Positions 16,623-26,687 are shown, numbered from the stretch's first letter. The stretch: DNA of 64,000 bases from Maritimibacter alkaliphilus (GCF_019801605.1 NZ_JAHVIT010000002.1:620001-684000), one strand, 5' to 3'. Translations and numbers: made by a program. Notes: generated by a model from the letters alone, not told the origin.

Positions 16623-17612
16623 TCAGGCGGCGTCGTTCAGGTGGCAGGCGGCCTGATGCTCCGTCGCGACCTGCTTCAGCACCGGCGCCTCCTTGCGGCA
16701 GCGGTCGAAGGCCAGCGGGCAGCGGGTGTGGAAGCGGCAGCCTGCGGGCGGGTTCAGCGGGCTGGGCACATCGCCGGGGATGATCCGCCCGGCCTCCAGC
16801 CGCCGCTTCGGGTCCGGCACGGGCACCGCGTCCAGCAGGGCGCGGGTGTAGGGGTGGCGCGGCTGCGCGAAAAGGCTGCGCTTCTCGGCCAGTTCGACGA
16901 TCTGGCCAAGGTACATCACCGCGATCCGGTGCGAGATATGTTCCACCACTGCAAGGTCATGGGCCACGAAGAGCAGGGCGATGCCATGCTCGCGCTGCAG
17001 CTTGGTCAGCAGGTTGATCACCTGCGCCTGCACCGAGACGTCGAGCGCCGAGACCGCCTCGTCGCAGACGATGATATCGGGCTGGAGGCCGAGGGCCTTG
17101 GCGATCACGAGGCGCTGGCGCTGCCCGCCGGAGAACTGGTGCGGGAAGTTGTCCATCTGGTCCCGGCGTAGGCCCACCTGCCGGAAGAGATCGGCGATGA
17201 TCTCGCGGGTGACCGGGCGGCCGAAGTTGCGCAGCGGCTCCGCCACGAGGTCGAAGGCCCGCATCCGCTGGTTCAGCGAGGAATAGGGGTCCTGAAAGAT
17301 CGCCTGAAGGTTCTGGCGATGGGCCCGCATCTCGCCCCGCTCAAGGTGGGTGATGTCGGTGTCGCCCAGCAGGATCTTGCCCCGAGTCGGCTCCACCAGC
17401 CGCAGGATCGAGCGGCCCACGGTGGACTTGCCGCAGCCGCTTTCCCCCACGAGGCCCAGCGTTTCGCCCTTGCGCAGGGTGAAGCTGACATCGTCGGCGG
17501 CATGGACATATTGCACCTGCCGCCCCAGCATCCCCTTGCGGACCGGGTAGTGGACAGTCAGCCCCTCGACGCTGAGAACGGTGTCCTGTGACGTTTGTGC
17601 GGCATCAAGCAT
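16623..17612 (-). CDS. dppF: Oligopeptide/dipeptide ABC transporter ATPase, DppF/OppF type
   Basis: 329 residues: Walker A GESGCGKST, signature FSGGQRQRL, Walker B DIIVCDEAVSALD, and the C-terminal Cys-containing oligopeptide-transporter extension (CRFHTRCPLAFDRC). Its start overlaps the stop of the dppD-type gene by 8 bp. With the divergent binding protein and two permeases it makes a complete five-gene importer of the peptide/nickel/opine class. The actual substrate is not shown by sequence. Confidence 0.9.
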   Translation of the reverse strand: MLDAAQTSQDTVLSVEGLTVHYPVRKGMLGRQVQYVHAADDVSFTLRKGETLGLVGESGCGKSTVGRSILRLVEPTRGKILLGDTDITHLERGEMRAHRQNLQAIFQDPYSSLNQRMRAFDLVAEPLRNFGRPVTREIIADLFRQVGLRRDQMDNFPHQFSGGQRQRLVIAKALGLQPDIIVCDEAVSALDVSVQAQVINLLTKLQREHGIALLFVAHDLAVVEHISHRIAVMYLGQIVELAEKRSLFAQPRHPYTRALLDAVPVPDPKRRLEAGRIIPGDVPSPLNPPAGCRFHTRCPLAFDRCRKEAPVLKQVATEHQAACHLNDAA

Positions 17613-18705
17613 CGGCCGTCTCCTTGGTGTCGGCCAGCAGGCGCTGGTATTCGTAGCAGGCGGTCTTGCGGTCGCTGCCGGTGCCCATCGGGTCGATGGA
17701 GGTCAGCGGCGGCGCGGTCTCGCGGCACTTGGGCTGCACGTAGGGGCAGCGGTCGGCAAAGCGGCAGCCGGCGGGCATCTCGGTGAGGGCGGGGACCTGC
17801 CCGGGCAGTTCCGGCAGCGGCGCGGCCTCTGCCTCGATCGGGCGGCCGGGGTCCGGCAGGCGCGGGATCGAGTTCAGCAGGCCTTTCGTGTAGGGATGCA
17901 GCGGGCGCTCGAATATCTCGGCGACGGAGCCGCTTTCGACCACTTCACCGGCATACATGACGCAGACCCGGTCACAGGTCTCGGCCACGACGCCGAGGTC
18001 GTGAGTGATCATCAACACGCCCATCCCCAGTTCCTTCTGGAGGTCGGCGATCAGCTGCAGGATCTGCGCCTGGATCGTCACGTCGAGCGCTGTCGTCGCC
18101 TCGTCCGCGATCAGCAGGGCAGGGCGGCAGGCGAGCGCGATGGCGATCATCACCCGCTGGCGCATCCCGCCGGAGAGTTCGAAGGGAAACTGCTTGAGGC
18201 GCCGTTCCGGCTCGGGGATGCGCACGAGGCGCAGGATCTCGAGGATGCGTTCGCGGGCGGCCTCGCCGCGCAGGCCCTGGTGGCGGCGCACGGCCTCGCC
18301 GATCTGCCAGCCGATCCGCAGCACGGGGTTCAGGCTGGTCATCGGCTCCTGGAAGACGATGCCCATGGCATTGCCGCGCAGCTCGCGCATCCGGGACTCG
18401 CTGGCGCCGACGAGTTCCTCGCCCAGAAGGCGGACGGACCCGGCCGCGATCCTGGCGTTGCGCTTCGGCAGCAGTTGCAGGATCGACAGCGCTGTGACGC
18501 TCTTGCCCGAGCCGCTCTCGCCCACGAGGCCGAGGGTTTCGCCCCGGCGGATCTCGAAGGAGACGTTCTGGATCGCCGCGACCGGTCCCTTGGCGCCCGA
18601 GAAGTGGGTTTCGAGCCGGTGGACAGCGAGGACGGGCGCGTCGGATGGCTGTGTCGTCTCCCGTGCCGGTACGGCGGCGGGTCCTGCGGCTGTGGCCTCG
18701 GCCAT
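17605..18705 (-). CDS. dppD: Oligopeptide/dipeptide ABC transporter ATPase, DppD/OppD type
   Basis: 366 residues: Walker A GESGSGKSV, signature LSGGMRQRV, Walker B LLIADEATTALD and the oligopeptide-type C-terminal Cys motif (CRFADRCPYVQPKC). ATG at 18705 is used because GAGGAG precedes it by 6-7 nt; the upstream in-frame TTG at 18735 has none. Transcribed away from the binding-protein gene, sharing its control region. Confidence 0.9.
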   Translation of the reverse strand: MAEATAAGPAAVPARETTQPSDAPVLAVHRLETHFSGAKGPVAAIQNVSFEIRRGETLGLVGESGSGKSVTALSILQLLPKRNARIAAGSVRLLGEELVGASESRMRELRGNAMGIVFQEPMTSLNPVLRIGWQIGEAVRRHQGLRGEAARERILEILRLVRIPEPERRLKQFPFELSGGMRQRVMIAIALACRPALLIADEATTALDVTIQAQILQLIADLQKELGMGVLMITHDLGVVAETCDRVCVMYAGEVVESGSVAEIFERPLHPYTKGLLNSIPRLPDPGRPIEAEAAPLPELPGQVPALTEMPAGCRFADRCPYVQPKCRETAPPLTSIDPMGTGSDRKTACYEYQRLLADTKETADA

Positions 18706-18958
18706 GGCGCGCTCCTCTGCGTATTGGCGGTGCAAGTGCTGGCTTTTCCAGCAGGCTTGTCCGGATATCTCGGATTTCTTGTTCTTCGTACAATAAATGT
18801 CTTTTGATTAAATCAAAAAACGATCAAACCTCGGGTATGTAGGCAGGATTACCTATTTCTGCCTTGCAATTGACCAGTCCCCGCTGACGTCGGCGGGGAT
18901 CATGGTGACGCATTGTTTGCGTCGTAACAAAAATAAACAATACAACAGGGAGCCAATA
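18706..18958. promoter_or_regulatory. Divergent control region of the peptide-type transporter
   Basis: 253 bp between divergent ATPase and binding-protein genes. The part at 18775-18960 is markedly AT-rich against the surroundings (runs such as AATGTCTTTTGATTAAATC and AAAAATAAACAA), typical for promoters in this genome. AGGGAG at 18947-18952 is the ribosome-binding site for the binding-protein gene. No clear operator was identified. Confidence 0.5.
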
Positions 18959-20545
18959 ATGGCTGTACAAAGTTTTGGAAGGACTGTGTCCGGTACGATC
19001 CGCATGGCGCTCGCCGCCGCGGCCATCGCCGGTGGTCTGACCGGTCCGGCGCTGGCGCAGGACAAGGTTCTGAACGCGGTCCCCTACGCCGACCTTCGCA
19101 ACCTCGATCCTGTCTGGACAACTGCGATCATCACCCGGCACCACGCCTACATGATCTATGACACGCTGTTCGCGATGAACAGCAAGCTGGAGCCGAAGCC
19201 CCAGATGATCGGGGACTACTCCATCTCCGATGACGGGATGAGCTATTCCTTCACCCTGCGCGACGGGCTCAAGTTCCACAACGGCGATCCGGTCACCACC
19301 GCGGACGTCATCGCCTCGATCACCCGCTGGGAAGCGCGTGACAACGCTGGCGGGGCGCTGGCCAATGCGACCGAGAGCCTGACGGCCGTCGACGACAAGA
19401 CCTTCGAGCTCAAGCTGGCCTCGCCATTCGGCCTCGTGCTCGACACGCTGGCCGGTCTCTCCGGCCCCTTCATCATGCCCGAGGCCGTCGCCCAGACCGA
19501 TCCCTTCGAGCAGGTGAAGGACTACACCGGCTCCGGTCCCTTCGTCTTCAACGAGGCGGAATGGGTGCCCGGCAACAAGGTCGTCTATGACAAGTTCGAG
19601 GACTACGTGCCCCGTGACGAACCCGCCGACGGCGCCGCGGGCGGCAAGGTGGTGAAGGTCGACCGCGTGGTCTGGTCCTACCTGCCCGATCCCGCCACCG
19701 CGCTGGCCGCGCTGCAGACCGGCGAGATCGACTTCTGGGAAGCGCCGCCCGCCGACCTGCTGCCGGTGGTCGAAGCCAACCCCGACACCGAGGCCGGTGT
19801 GCTCGATCCCTTCGGCCTGATCGTGATCCTGCGTCCGAACCACCTCTACCCGCCCTTCGACAAGAAGGAAGCGCGGCAGGCGATGATGTATGCGGTCAAG
19901 CAGTCCGACTACATGACCGCCATGGTCGGCAACCCCGACTACTGGCAGGAATGCCCCTCGCTGATGATGTGCAACACGCCGATGGAAACCAGCGCCGGCG
20001 GTGGTGAGATCATGCTCGACAGCGACATGGACAAGGCCAAGGAGCTGATGTCCTCGGTCTATGACGGCGAGACCGTGATCGTCATGCACCCGACCGACCA
20101 CCCCTCCGGCCCGACTGCCCTGCTGACCGCCGACCTGCTGCGCCAGATGGGCGTGAAGGTCGAGCTTCAGGCGATGGACTGGGCGACGCTGACCTCGCGC
20201 CGGTCCTCGAAGAACGCGCCGGATGACGGCGGCTGGAGCATCTTCCACACCCGTACGGGCGTGGGCTCTGCCTCGCCGATCTCGCACTCGGGCGTGGCTG
20301 CCGGTGAAACCGCTTGGTTCGGCTGGCCGCAGAACGAGGAAGTCGAGGCCCTGCGCGCCAAGTGGGCGGCAGAACCCGACCAGGCCAAGCGCTTTGCCAT
20401 CATGGAAGAGCTGGAAACGCTGATGATGGACACCGCGCCCTTCGTAATGCTGGGCCAGATCACCTCGCCCTCCGCATGGCGCTCGAACGTGTCGGGGATG
20501 CTGTCCTCGCCGGTGCTCGGCTTCTGGAACATCGAGGTCGAATAA
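18959..20545 (+). CDS. Periplasmic binding protein of a peptide/nickel-type ABC transporter (SBP_bac_5 family)
   Basis: 528 residues; signal peptide to about residue 34 (ALA-QD). The mature chain shows the family-5 pattern (VPYADLRNLDPVWTTA, then DGLKFHNGDPVTTADV). Start at ATG 18959 behind AGGGAG. The family binds peptides, heme, nickel chelates, opines or sugars; no residue set settles the ligand. A stable hairpin follows the stop, separating this highly needed subunit from the permease genes. Confidence 0.9.
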   Translation: MAVQSFGRTVSGTIRMALAAAAIAGGLTGPALAQDKVLNAVPYADLRNLDPVWTTAIITRHHAYMIYDTLFAMNSKLEPKPQMIGDYSISDDGMSYSFTLRDGLKFHNGDPVTTADVIASITRWEARDNAGGALANATESLTAVDDKTFELKLASPFGLVLDTLAGLSGPFIMPEAVAQTDPFEQVKDYTGSGPFVFNEAEWVPGNKVVYDKFEDYVPRDEPADGAAGGKVVKVDRVVWSYLPDPATALAALQTGEIDFWEAPPADLLPVVEANPDTEAGVLDPFGLIVILRPNHLYPPFDKKEARQAMMYAVKQSDYMTAMVGNPDYWQECPSLMMCNTPMETSAGGGEIMLDSDMDKAKELMSSVYDGETVIVMHPTDHPSGPTALLTADLLRQMGVKVELQAMDWATLTSRRSSKNAPDDGGWSIFHTRTGVGSASPISHSGVAAGETAWFGWPQNEEVEALRAKWAAEPDQAKRFAIMEELETLMMDTAPFVMLGQITSPSAWRSNVSGMLSSPVLGFWNIEVE

Positions 20546-20565
20546 GACCTTCCGGCCGACCTTCC

Positions 20566-20591
20566 GGGCCGGGTCCTTCGGGTCCCGGCCC
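20566..20591 (+). terminator. Intercistronic hairpin after the binding-protein gene
   Basis: Eight-base stem GGGCCGGG/CCCGGCCC, a T-T mismatch, then CC/GG capped by a TTCG tetraloop. It lacks a T-run, so it probably stabilises the upstream mRNA or gives partial termination, as known after binding-protein genes of many ABC operons, letting the soluble subunit be made in excess. Confidence 0.6.
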
Positions 20592-20644
20592 GTCTCCAGG
20601 ACCCCTTCAAGACCCCTTTAAAGACAACGGACGCGATACTGCCC

Positions 20645-21592
20645 ATGCTCGGCTACATCCTGCGACGCCTTCTGGCGACGATCCCCGTACTTTTCGTCGT
20701 CTCGGTGCTGATCTTCATGCTTCTGCACCTTGGCCCCAGCGATCCCGCCGCCGTCATCGCGGGCGATTTCGCGCAACCCGAGGACGTGGAGAAAATCCGC
20801 ATCCAGCTCGGCCTCGACCGGCCGCTCTACATCCAGTTCGGGGATTGGATCCTCGGCGTGCTGCAGGGCGACTTGGGCTCCTCGATCTATTCCGACATGC
20901 AGGTCTCGGCGCTTATGATGCAGCGGATCGAACCGACGCTGTCGCTGACCATCACCACCATCAGCTTCGCGATCCTCGTGGGTGTGCCCGCGGGCACCTT
21001 CGCGGCGTGGCGTGCCGGCAGCCTCTTTGACCGGGGCGTGATGATGACCGCGGTCATGGGCTTCTCGCTGCCGGTCTTCGTGCTGGGATACGTGCTGGTC
21101 TACCTCTTCGCGCTCAAGGCGCAGATCCTGCCGGTGCAGGGCTACAAGCCGATCTCGGGCGGGCTCTGGCCCTGGCTGCGGTCGCTGATCCTGCCGACGC
21201 TGTCGCTGGGGATGATCTACGTGGCGCTGATCGCCCGGATGACCCGGGCCAGCGTGATCGAGATCCTCGGCAACGACTACATCCGCACCGCCCGCTCCAA
21301 GGGGCTCTCGACCCCGCCGATCCTGATCTTCCACGCGCTCAAGAACGCCGCGATCCCGATCGTCACCACGATCGGCGTGGGTATCGCGATGCTGATTTCC
21401 GGCGTCGTGGTGACCGAGACGGTCTTTGCCCTGCCGGGGCTGGGGCGGCTGACCGTCGATGCCATCGTGCGCAAGGACTATCCCGTGATCCAGGCGATGC
21501 TGCTGGTCTTCACCGTGGCCTATGTCCTGATCAACCTGCTGGTCGATCTCAGCTACTCGCTGTTCGATCCGCGCATCAAGTACCAGAAGTGA
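20645..21592 (+). CDS. dppB: ABC transporter permease, DppB type
   Basis: 315 residues with about six TM segments; starts MLGYILRRLLATIPVLFVVS, the standard DppB N terminus, with a long periplasmic loop (residues 30-95) and an EAA loop (NDYIRTARSKG). Seven bp before dppC. Forms the transport channel with DppC. Confidence 0.9.
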   Translation: MLGYILRRLLATIPVLFVVSVLIFMLLHLGPSDPAAVIAGDFAQPEDVEKIRIQLGLDRPLYIQFGDWILGVLQGDLGSSIYSDMQVSALMMQRIEPTLSLTITTISFAILVGVPAGTFAAWRAGSLFDRGVMMTAVMGFSLPVFVLGYVLVYLFALKAQILPVQGYKPISGGLWPWLRSLILPTLSLGMIYVALIARMTRASVIEILGNDYIRTARSKGLSTPPILIFHALKNAAIPIVTTIGVGIAMLISGVVVTETVFALPGLGRLTVDAIVRKDYPVIQAMLLVFTVAYVLINLLVDLSYSLFDPRIKYQK

Positions 21593-21599
21593 GCCCGCG

Positions 21600-22484
21600 A
21601 TGAGCGATCAGACCTCCCCCGCCGCCCCCCGGTCCGTGCTGGCGCCGCTGCGTGCCGTGCCCGCCTTCGTGGCCGAGAACATCTGGCTCTCCATCGGGAT
21701 ATTCCTGCTGGGCGGGCTGGCGCTGCTGTCCTTCGGGGCACCGCTCTTCACCGCCTTCGATCCCGTCGCGCTGAACGTCACCCAGCGGCTGAAACCCGCG
21801 GTCGAGGGCCAGCCCTTCGGCACCGACCTGATGGGCCGCGATGTCTTTGCGCGGGTGCTCTACGGCGGGCGGATCTCGCTCACCGTGGGGCTGACGGTGG
21901 CCTGCGTCGCCTCACTGATCGGGCTGGCCATCGGCATCGCCGCCGGGCTGATCCGCTGGGTCGACGTGGTGGTCATGCGGGTGATGGACGGGCTGATGGC
22001 GATCCCCTCGGTGCTGCTGGCGATTGCCTTCATGGCGCTGGCCGGCTCCTCGATCCGCAACATCGTCATCGCGATCACCATCCCGGAGGTGCCCCGCGTG
22101 GCGCGCCTTGTCCGCGGCATCGTGATGAGCGTGCGCGAACAGCCATTCGTCGAGGCGGCGGTTGCCGCCGGCACGCCGGACAAGCAGCTTGTGCTGCGCC
22201 ATATCCTGCCCAGCACCCTGACCCCGCTGGTGGTGCAGGCGACCTACATCTGCGCCTCCGCGATCATCTCCGAGGCCTACCTCAGCTTCCTCGGCGCGGG
22301 CACCCCGCCGGAGATCCCCAGCTGGGGCAACGTGGTGGCCGAAGGGCGCTCGATGTTCCTCGTGAACCCGGGGCTCGTGCTCTATCCCTCGCTCTTCCTC
22401 GCGGCGACGGTGCTGGCGGTGAACATCGTGGGCGACGGGCTGCGCGACCGGCTTGACCCGCAGATGACCAAGGCGCTGCGCTGA
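21600..22484 (+). CDS. dppC: ABC transporter permease, DppC type
   Basis: 294 residues; FGTDLMGRDVFARVLYGGR (about 59-77) is the classic DppC motif, with five to six TM segments and the EAA loop containing EAAVAAGTPDKQ. Last gene of the transporter's plus-strand transcript; the next gene (LOV protein) starts 152 bp on with its own control region. Confidence 0.9.
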   Translation: MSDQTSPAAPRSVLAPLRAVPAFVAENIWLSIGIFLLGGLALLSFGAPLFTAFDPVALNVTQRLKPAVEGQPFGTDLMGRDVFARVLYGGRISLTVGLTVACVASLIGLAIGIAAGLIRWVDVVVMRVMDGLMAIPSVLLAIAFMALAGSSIRNIVIAITIPEVPRVARLVRGIVMSVREQPFVEAAVAAGTPDKQLVLRHILPSTLTPLVVQATYICASAIISEAYLSFLGAGTPPEIPSWGNVVAEGRSMFLVNPGLVLYPSLFLAATVLAVNIVGDGLRDRLDPQMTKALR

Positions 22485-22636
22485 CCGGGAGGGGGCTTTG
22501 GCCTGTGCAGATCGCGGCGCCGCCGGGCATCCGTCCCGGCAATTGGGGCCTCCGGCGACGCCCTTGCCCGCCAGCCCTTGCCTTCGCGCGGGTTCGGCAC
22601 ATTTAGTGCGTCTGACAGTCAACAATCGCAGACCCC

Positions 22637-23185
22637 ATGGATAACGTCTCGAGCCTGCCTTCAGCGCTTGCGCAGTACCTGAACAAATCGACGGTGGCCC
22701 TTGCCCTCTCCGAGACCGGGGGGGACACGCCGCTCGTGCTGGTCAATGACGCCTTCTGCAAGCTGACCGGTTATGACGCGGACGATGTGCTGAATCGCAA
22801 CTGCCGGTTCCTGCAGGGCCCCGGGACGACCGAAGAGACCCGCCGTGCGCTGGGGGATTTCGTGCGAGGGCAGGGGCCCGATCAGGGGCGTTTCCCGATC
22901 CTGAACTACCGCAAGGATGGCACGACGTTTCACAACTACGTCTTCATGACCCGGCTGAAGGACAACGCGGGCCGGACCCGCTACATCCTCGCCTCGCAAT
23001 TCGACATGACCACGGCGCTGATGCGCTCCAGGCTGCGCGCGAACGACGAGAAGCTGCGCCGCGCCCTGACCGACGTGGAGCAGATCGGACGTGAAAGCGG
23101 GCTTGCAATGATGGAGTCGGCCAAGCTGCTTGCAGACAGCGTCGCGGTGATGGCACAGCTTTCGCTTCGGGATACCGAAACGTGA
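22637..23185 (+). CDS. Short LOV-domain blue-light sensor
   Basis: 182 residues. One PAS/LOV core (about 15-125) with the flavin-photoadduct signature NRNCRFLQ, photoactive Cys56, followed by FMN-contacting NYRKDGTTF and NYVFMTRL. A helical C-terminal tail (about 130-182) has no enzymatic output. Such short LOV proteins signal by changing dimer or partner contacts. It lies 37 bp before a very large CheB-CheR-HWE kinase and is probably in the same operon, so light-dependent control of that kinase or its regulator is likely. No own signal or membrane segment; cytoplasmic. Confidence 0.88.
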   Translation: MDNVSSLPSALAQYLNKSTVALALSETGGDTPLVLVNDAFCKLTGYDADDVLNRNCRFLQGPGTTEETRRALGDFVRGQGPDQGRFPILNYRKDGTTFHNYVFMTRLKDNAGRTRYILASQFDMTTALMRSRLRANDEKLRRALTDVEQIGRESGLAMMESAKLLADSVAVMAQLSLRDTET

Positions 23186-23222
23186 CGCGACAACAGGCGG
23201 GCCTGCCACGCAGGCATGAGGC

Positions 23223-26200
23223 ATGAGAGACGAAGACGAGACCCTCCGCGACGGCGGAAAAGACACCCCTGACCGCGAGCGTCTCTGCGTCGTGGGTATC
23301 GGGGCCTCTGCCGGTGGGCTGGAGGCGATCCGCGAAATGCTGGCGGGCGCGCAGCGCGACAACAACCTCGCCTATGTCGTGGTGCAGCATCTGGACCCCA
23401 ACCACGAGAGCCTGCTGGCCGAATTGCTGGCGCGGCACACGGATCTGCCGGTGCGGCAGGTGTCGGGGGGCGAGAAGGTGACGGCGGGCCATGTCTACAT
23501 CATCCCGCCCGGCTCGGGCCTGTCGATCCGCGACGGGGTGCTGGACCTGACGGAATTCCGTCAGCCGCGCGGGTTGCGCCGCCCGATCGACGATTTCTTC
23601 GAGAGCCTCGCGCTGGATCAGGGCCGCTTTGCCGCCTGCGTGATCCTCTCCGGCACCGGGGCCGACGGCAGCGCGGGTCTGCGCGCGATCAAGGAACATG
23701 GCGGGCTCTGCATCGTGCAGGACCCCGAGACCGCCAAGTACGACGGCATGCCGACCTCGGCGCAGGGCACCGGGCTGGTGGATTTCGTGCGCCGTCCCTC
23801 GCTGATCGTGGAGGCGATCCAGCAGTTCTACGCCCACAGCTTCCTCGACAAGTCGGACCGGGCGCTGGCCAGCACGGTCGAGAGCAACCTTGCCGATATC
23901 TGCACCGTCGTTCGCAACTTCGTCGGCCACGACTTCTCGGGCTACAAGAAATCCACGCTGGTGCGTCGGGTGCAGCGCCGGGTACAGGTGCTCGCCCTCG
24001 AGGATGCGGACCAGTACCTGCGTCACATCCGTGCCGACCCCAGCGAATGCGAGTTCCTGTTCCGCGACCTGCTGATCAACGTCACCCGCTTCTTCCGGGA
24101 TGAAGAGCATTTCGAACAGCTGCGCGAGCGCTGCGTGAAGCCGCTGGTGCGCGGCAGTGGAAACGAGGACGAGATCCGGGTCTGGGTGCCGGGCTGCTCC
24201 AGCGGCGAGGAGGCCTATTCCATCGCCATGCTCTTCGCCGAGGAGTGCCGGCTGCAGAAACGATCGGTCAACATCCAGATTTTCGCCACCGACATCGACG
24301 AGCAGATGCTGCGCCTCGCGCGGGAGGCCTCCTATCCGCAGGCGGCGCTGGTCGATATCCCGGAAGAGATGCGCGACACCTACACCGTGGCGCGGGACGG
24401 CCGGTTCCAGATCTCCGCCAAGATCCGCGACATGATCCGCTTCTCGGTGCACAGCATCGTGCGCGATCCGCCGTTCTCGAACATCGACCTGCTGTCGTGC
24501 CGCAACCTGCTGATCTACTTCGGCGACCAGTTGCAGGCCGCCGCATTGCCGATCTTCCAGTACGCGCTCAAGCCCGGGGGGACATTGTTCCTCGGCCCCT
24601 CCGAGACGGTGGGCCGGTTCGACCATGCCTTCCGTCCCATCGAGCAGGGCGCGCGGATCTTCGAGCGGACCGAAGGGCGGCCGGAATATCCGCTGCACCT
24701 GCGCGGGCAGGACGGGCGCGACATGCCGGCCCGCCGCCGACCGCGCGAAGACGATCAGCGCTCCACCCGGCTGGAGTGGGGCGACGGCGGGGCGATCGAG
24801 CGCATCCTCGCGACCTATGCGCCGCCGACCCTGCGGGTCTCCTCCAGCGGCGAGATCCTTCGGACCACCGGCCGGCTGGGCAAGTATCTCGACTTCTCGC
24901 ACGGGGCGGAGGGCAACCGCTTTGCCCCCGCGGTCGCGCGCCCCGGCGTGCGCGAGGGGATCTCGGCCATGATCCGGCAGATCAGCCGAAGCAAGAAGCG
25001 CACGATCTCGCGCGGGCTGGTGGCGCAGTCCGAATTCGGGCGGCAGGCCTTCGACATGATCGCCGAGCCGCTGACCGACGGCACCTTCCTCGTTGTCTTC
25101 CGGGACACCGACCGTTTCGAATCCGCCGAGGAGGATGATTTCGACTCCCTCGAGCCGATGGACAGCCACGTCCAGAGCCTCGAGGACGAGCTGCGTTCGA
25201 CCCGCGTCAGGCTGCACACCACGGTCGAGGAACTGGAGACCGCGAACGAGGAGCTGAAGAGCTCCAACGAAGAGATGATGTCGATGAACGAGGAGCTCCA
25301 GTCGACGAACGAGGAGCTCTCCACGGTCAACGACGAGCTCAAGGGCAAGGTGGACGAACTCTCCGTCGCCAACGCCGACCTGTCGAACTTCTTTGCCTCC
25401 ACCGCGATGCCGCTGCTGGTGCTGGATGCCAACATGGACATCCGGAACTTCACCGACGCGATCCAGTCGATCTATCCCTTCCGCAGCTCCGACCGGGGGC
25501 GTCCGCTGACCGAGGTGACGAGCACCCTGCGCGAGAACGACGAGGTGCTGGAGGCGACGCGCGAGGTGTTGCGCGACGGCAAGGTCCGTCACCTGCGGGT
25601 CGCCGACCGCGAGGACGAACGCACGTGGTCGCTCCTGATCACGCCCTACGTCAGCCGCGACAAGGACCTCGACGGGGCCACGCTGGTCTTCAGCGAGGTC
25701 ACCGATGCGCTGCGGCTGGAAGAAGCGCTTCAGCAGGAGGGGGAACGGCTCCGCCTCGCCCTCGACGTGTCGCTGCTCTCGGTCTGGGAATGCGATCCGC
25801 GGGCCCGCACGATCCGGCTGGATCACACCGGGTCCTCCATGCTCGCGGCCTCGGACCCCGAGCTTGCGATCGCGGAGTTCATCAACACCGTGCACCCGGA
25901 GGACCGGGACCGCGTGGCAAGGGCCTTTGCGGACGTCAGCGAAGACGGCGATGCCATCGACATCACCTTCCGGATCGACGGGGAGGGGCCGCGCTACACC
26001 TCGGTCCAGATGGTGGGCAAGCGGATGCACAGCCGCCGCACCGCGCGCATCCTCGGCGTGGTCTTCGACGTCACGAACGAGCAGGAAGACCGCGACATCC
26101 GCGAGATGATGCTGCGCGAGATGAACCACCGCGTGAAGAACATGTTCTCGATCATCTCGGGCATGGTGCGGATCGCCGGCCGGTCCACCTCCTCCGTCCC

Positions 26201-26687
26201 GGACCTCGTGCAGGGGATCCAGTCGCGGGTGAACGCGCTGGCCCGCTCCCATGACCTGACCCAGCGGTCCCATGCCAATGCCCGGCAGGTGCTGTCGCTG
26301 GAGGATGCGGTGCGTGCCTCGCTGGAGCCCTACGACGGCCTCGCGCCCATGGACCTGCAGGGCCCCCTGATCGAGATCGGCGGCCATGAGCTGACGGCGC
26401 TGTCGCTGCTGCTGCACGAGTGGGCCACCAATGCCGCGAAATACGGCGTGCTTGGCCAGCCCGGCGGGCGGCTCGAGGTGCGCTGGTCCCGCGATGCGAC
26501 CGGAGAAGTGCGGATCGAGTGGAACGAAATCCACGCCACGCGTGTTGACCCGGGTGAAGAGAGCAGCGGTTTCGGCTCCACCCTCATCCAGTTGTCGGCA
26601 GCCCAGCTGAACGGACGGATCGACGTGGTGCATACCGGGACCGAAAGAAGGATGACCCTAGCCTATGTCCCTGACGCAAGCAGCTGA
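23223..26687 (+). CDS. CheB methylesterase - CheR methyltransferase - PAS - HWE histidine kinase fusion
   Basis: 1154 residues. CheB-like domain at about 20-200 with the catalytic triad positions Ser29 (GASAGG), His56 (VQHLD) and Asp148 (GTGADG). CheR-like domain at about 215-480 with the SAM motif VWVPGCSSGEEAYS. A coiled coil of NEEL repeats at about 655-720, one PAS, a second PAS, then an HWE-type kinase: phosphoacceptor His969 in MNHRVKNMFSII, N-box HEWATNAAKYG and the diagnostic W1100-N-E. The gene overlaps the downstream response regulator by 23 bp. CheB/CheR fusions of this kind occur outside chemotaxis operons; what they methylate is unknown. Very likely coupled to the LOV sensor upstream. 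Confidence 0.9.
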   Translation: MRDEDETLRDGGKDTPDRERLCVVGIGASAGGLEAIREMLAGAQRDNNLAYVVVQHLDPNHESLLAELLARHTDLPVRQVSGGEKVTAGHVYIIPPGSGLSIRDGVLDLTEFRQPRGLRRPIDDFFESLALDQGRFAACVILSGTGADGSAGLRAIKEHGGLCIVQDPETAKYDGMPTSAQGTGLVDFVRRPSLIVEAIQQFYAHSFLDKSDRALASTVESNLADICTVVRNFVGHDFSGYKKSTLVRRVQRRVQVLALEDADQYLRHIRADPSECEFLFRDLLINVTRFFRDEEHFEQLRERCVKPLVRGSGNEDEIRVWVPGCSSGEEAYSIAMLFAEECRLQKRSVNIQIFATDIDEQMLRLAREASYPQAALVDIPEEMRDTYTVARDGRFQISAKIRDMIRFSVHSIVRDPPFSNIDLLSCRNLLIYFGDQLQAAALPIFQYALKPGGTLFLGPSETVGRFDHAFRPIEQGARIFERTEGRPEYPLHLRGQDGRDMPARRRPREDDQRSTRLEWGDGGAIERILATYAPPTLRVSSSGEILRTTGRLGKYLDFSHGAEGNRFAPAVARPGVREGISAMIRQISRSKKRTISRGLVAQSEFGRQAFDMIAEPLTDGTFLVVFRDTDRFESAEEDDFDSLEPMDSHVQSLEDELRSTRVRLHTTVEELETANEELKSSNEEMMSMNEELQSTNEELSTVNDELKGKVDELSVANADLSNFFASTAMPLLVLDANMDIRNFTDAIQSIYPFRSSDRGRPLTEVTSTLRENDEVLEATREVLRDGKVRHLRVADREDERTWSLLITPYVSRDKDLDGATLVFSEVTDALRLEEALQQEGERLRLALDVSLLSVWECDPRARTIRLDHTGSSMLAASDPELAIAEFINTVHPEDRDRVARAFADVSEDGDAIDITFRIDGEGPRYTSVQMVGKRMHSRRTARILGVVFDVTNEQEDRDIREMMLREMNHRVKNMFSIISGMVRIAGRSTSSVPDLVQGIQSRVNALARSHDLTQRSHANARQVLSLEDAVRASLEPYDGLAPMDLQGPLIEIGGHELTALSLLLHEWATNAAKYGVLGQPGGRLEVRWSRDATGEVRIEWNEIHATRVDPGEESSGFGSTLIQLSAAQLNGRIDVVHTGTERRMTLAYVPDASS

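Noticed and set aside
22944-26633. A 1229-codon open frame antisense to the CheB-CheR kinase gene
   Set aside because: Long antisense frames are common in high-GC DNA. Its translation is low-complexity (rich in Gly, Arg, His, Val) and shows no domain, while the sense frame carries intact catalytic motifs.
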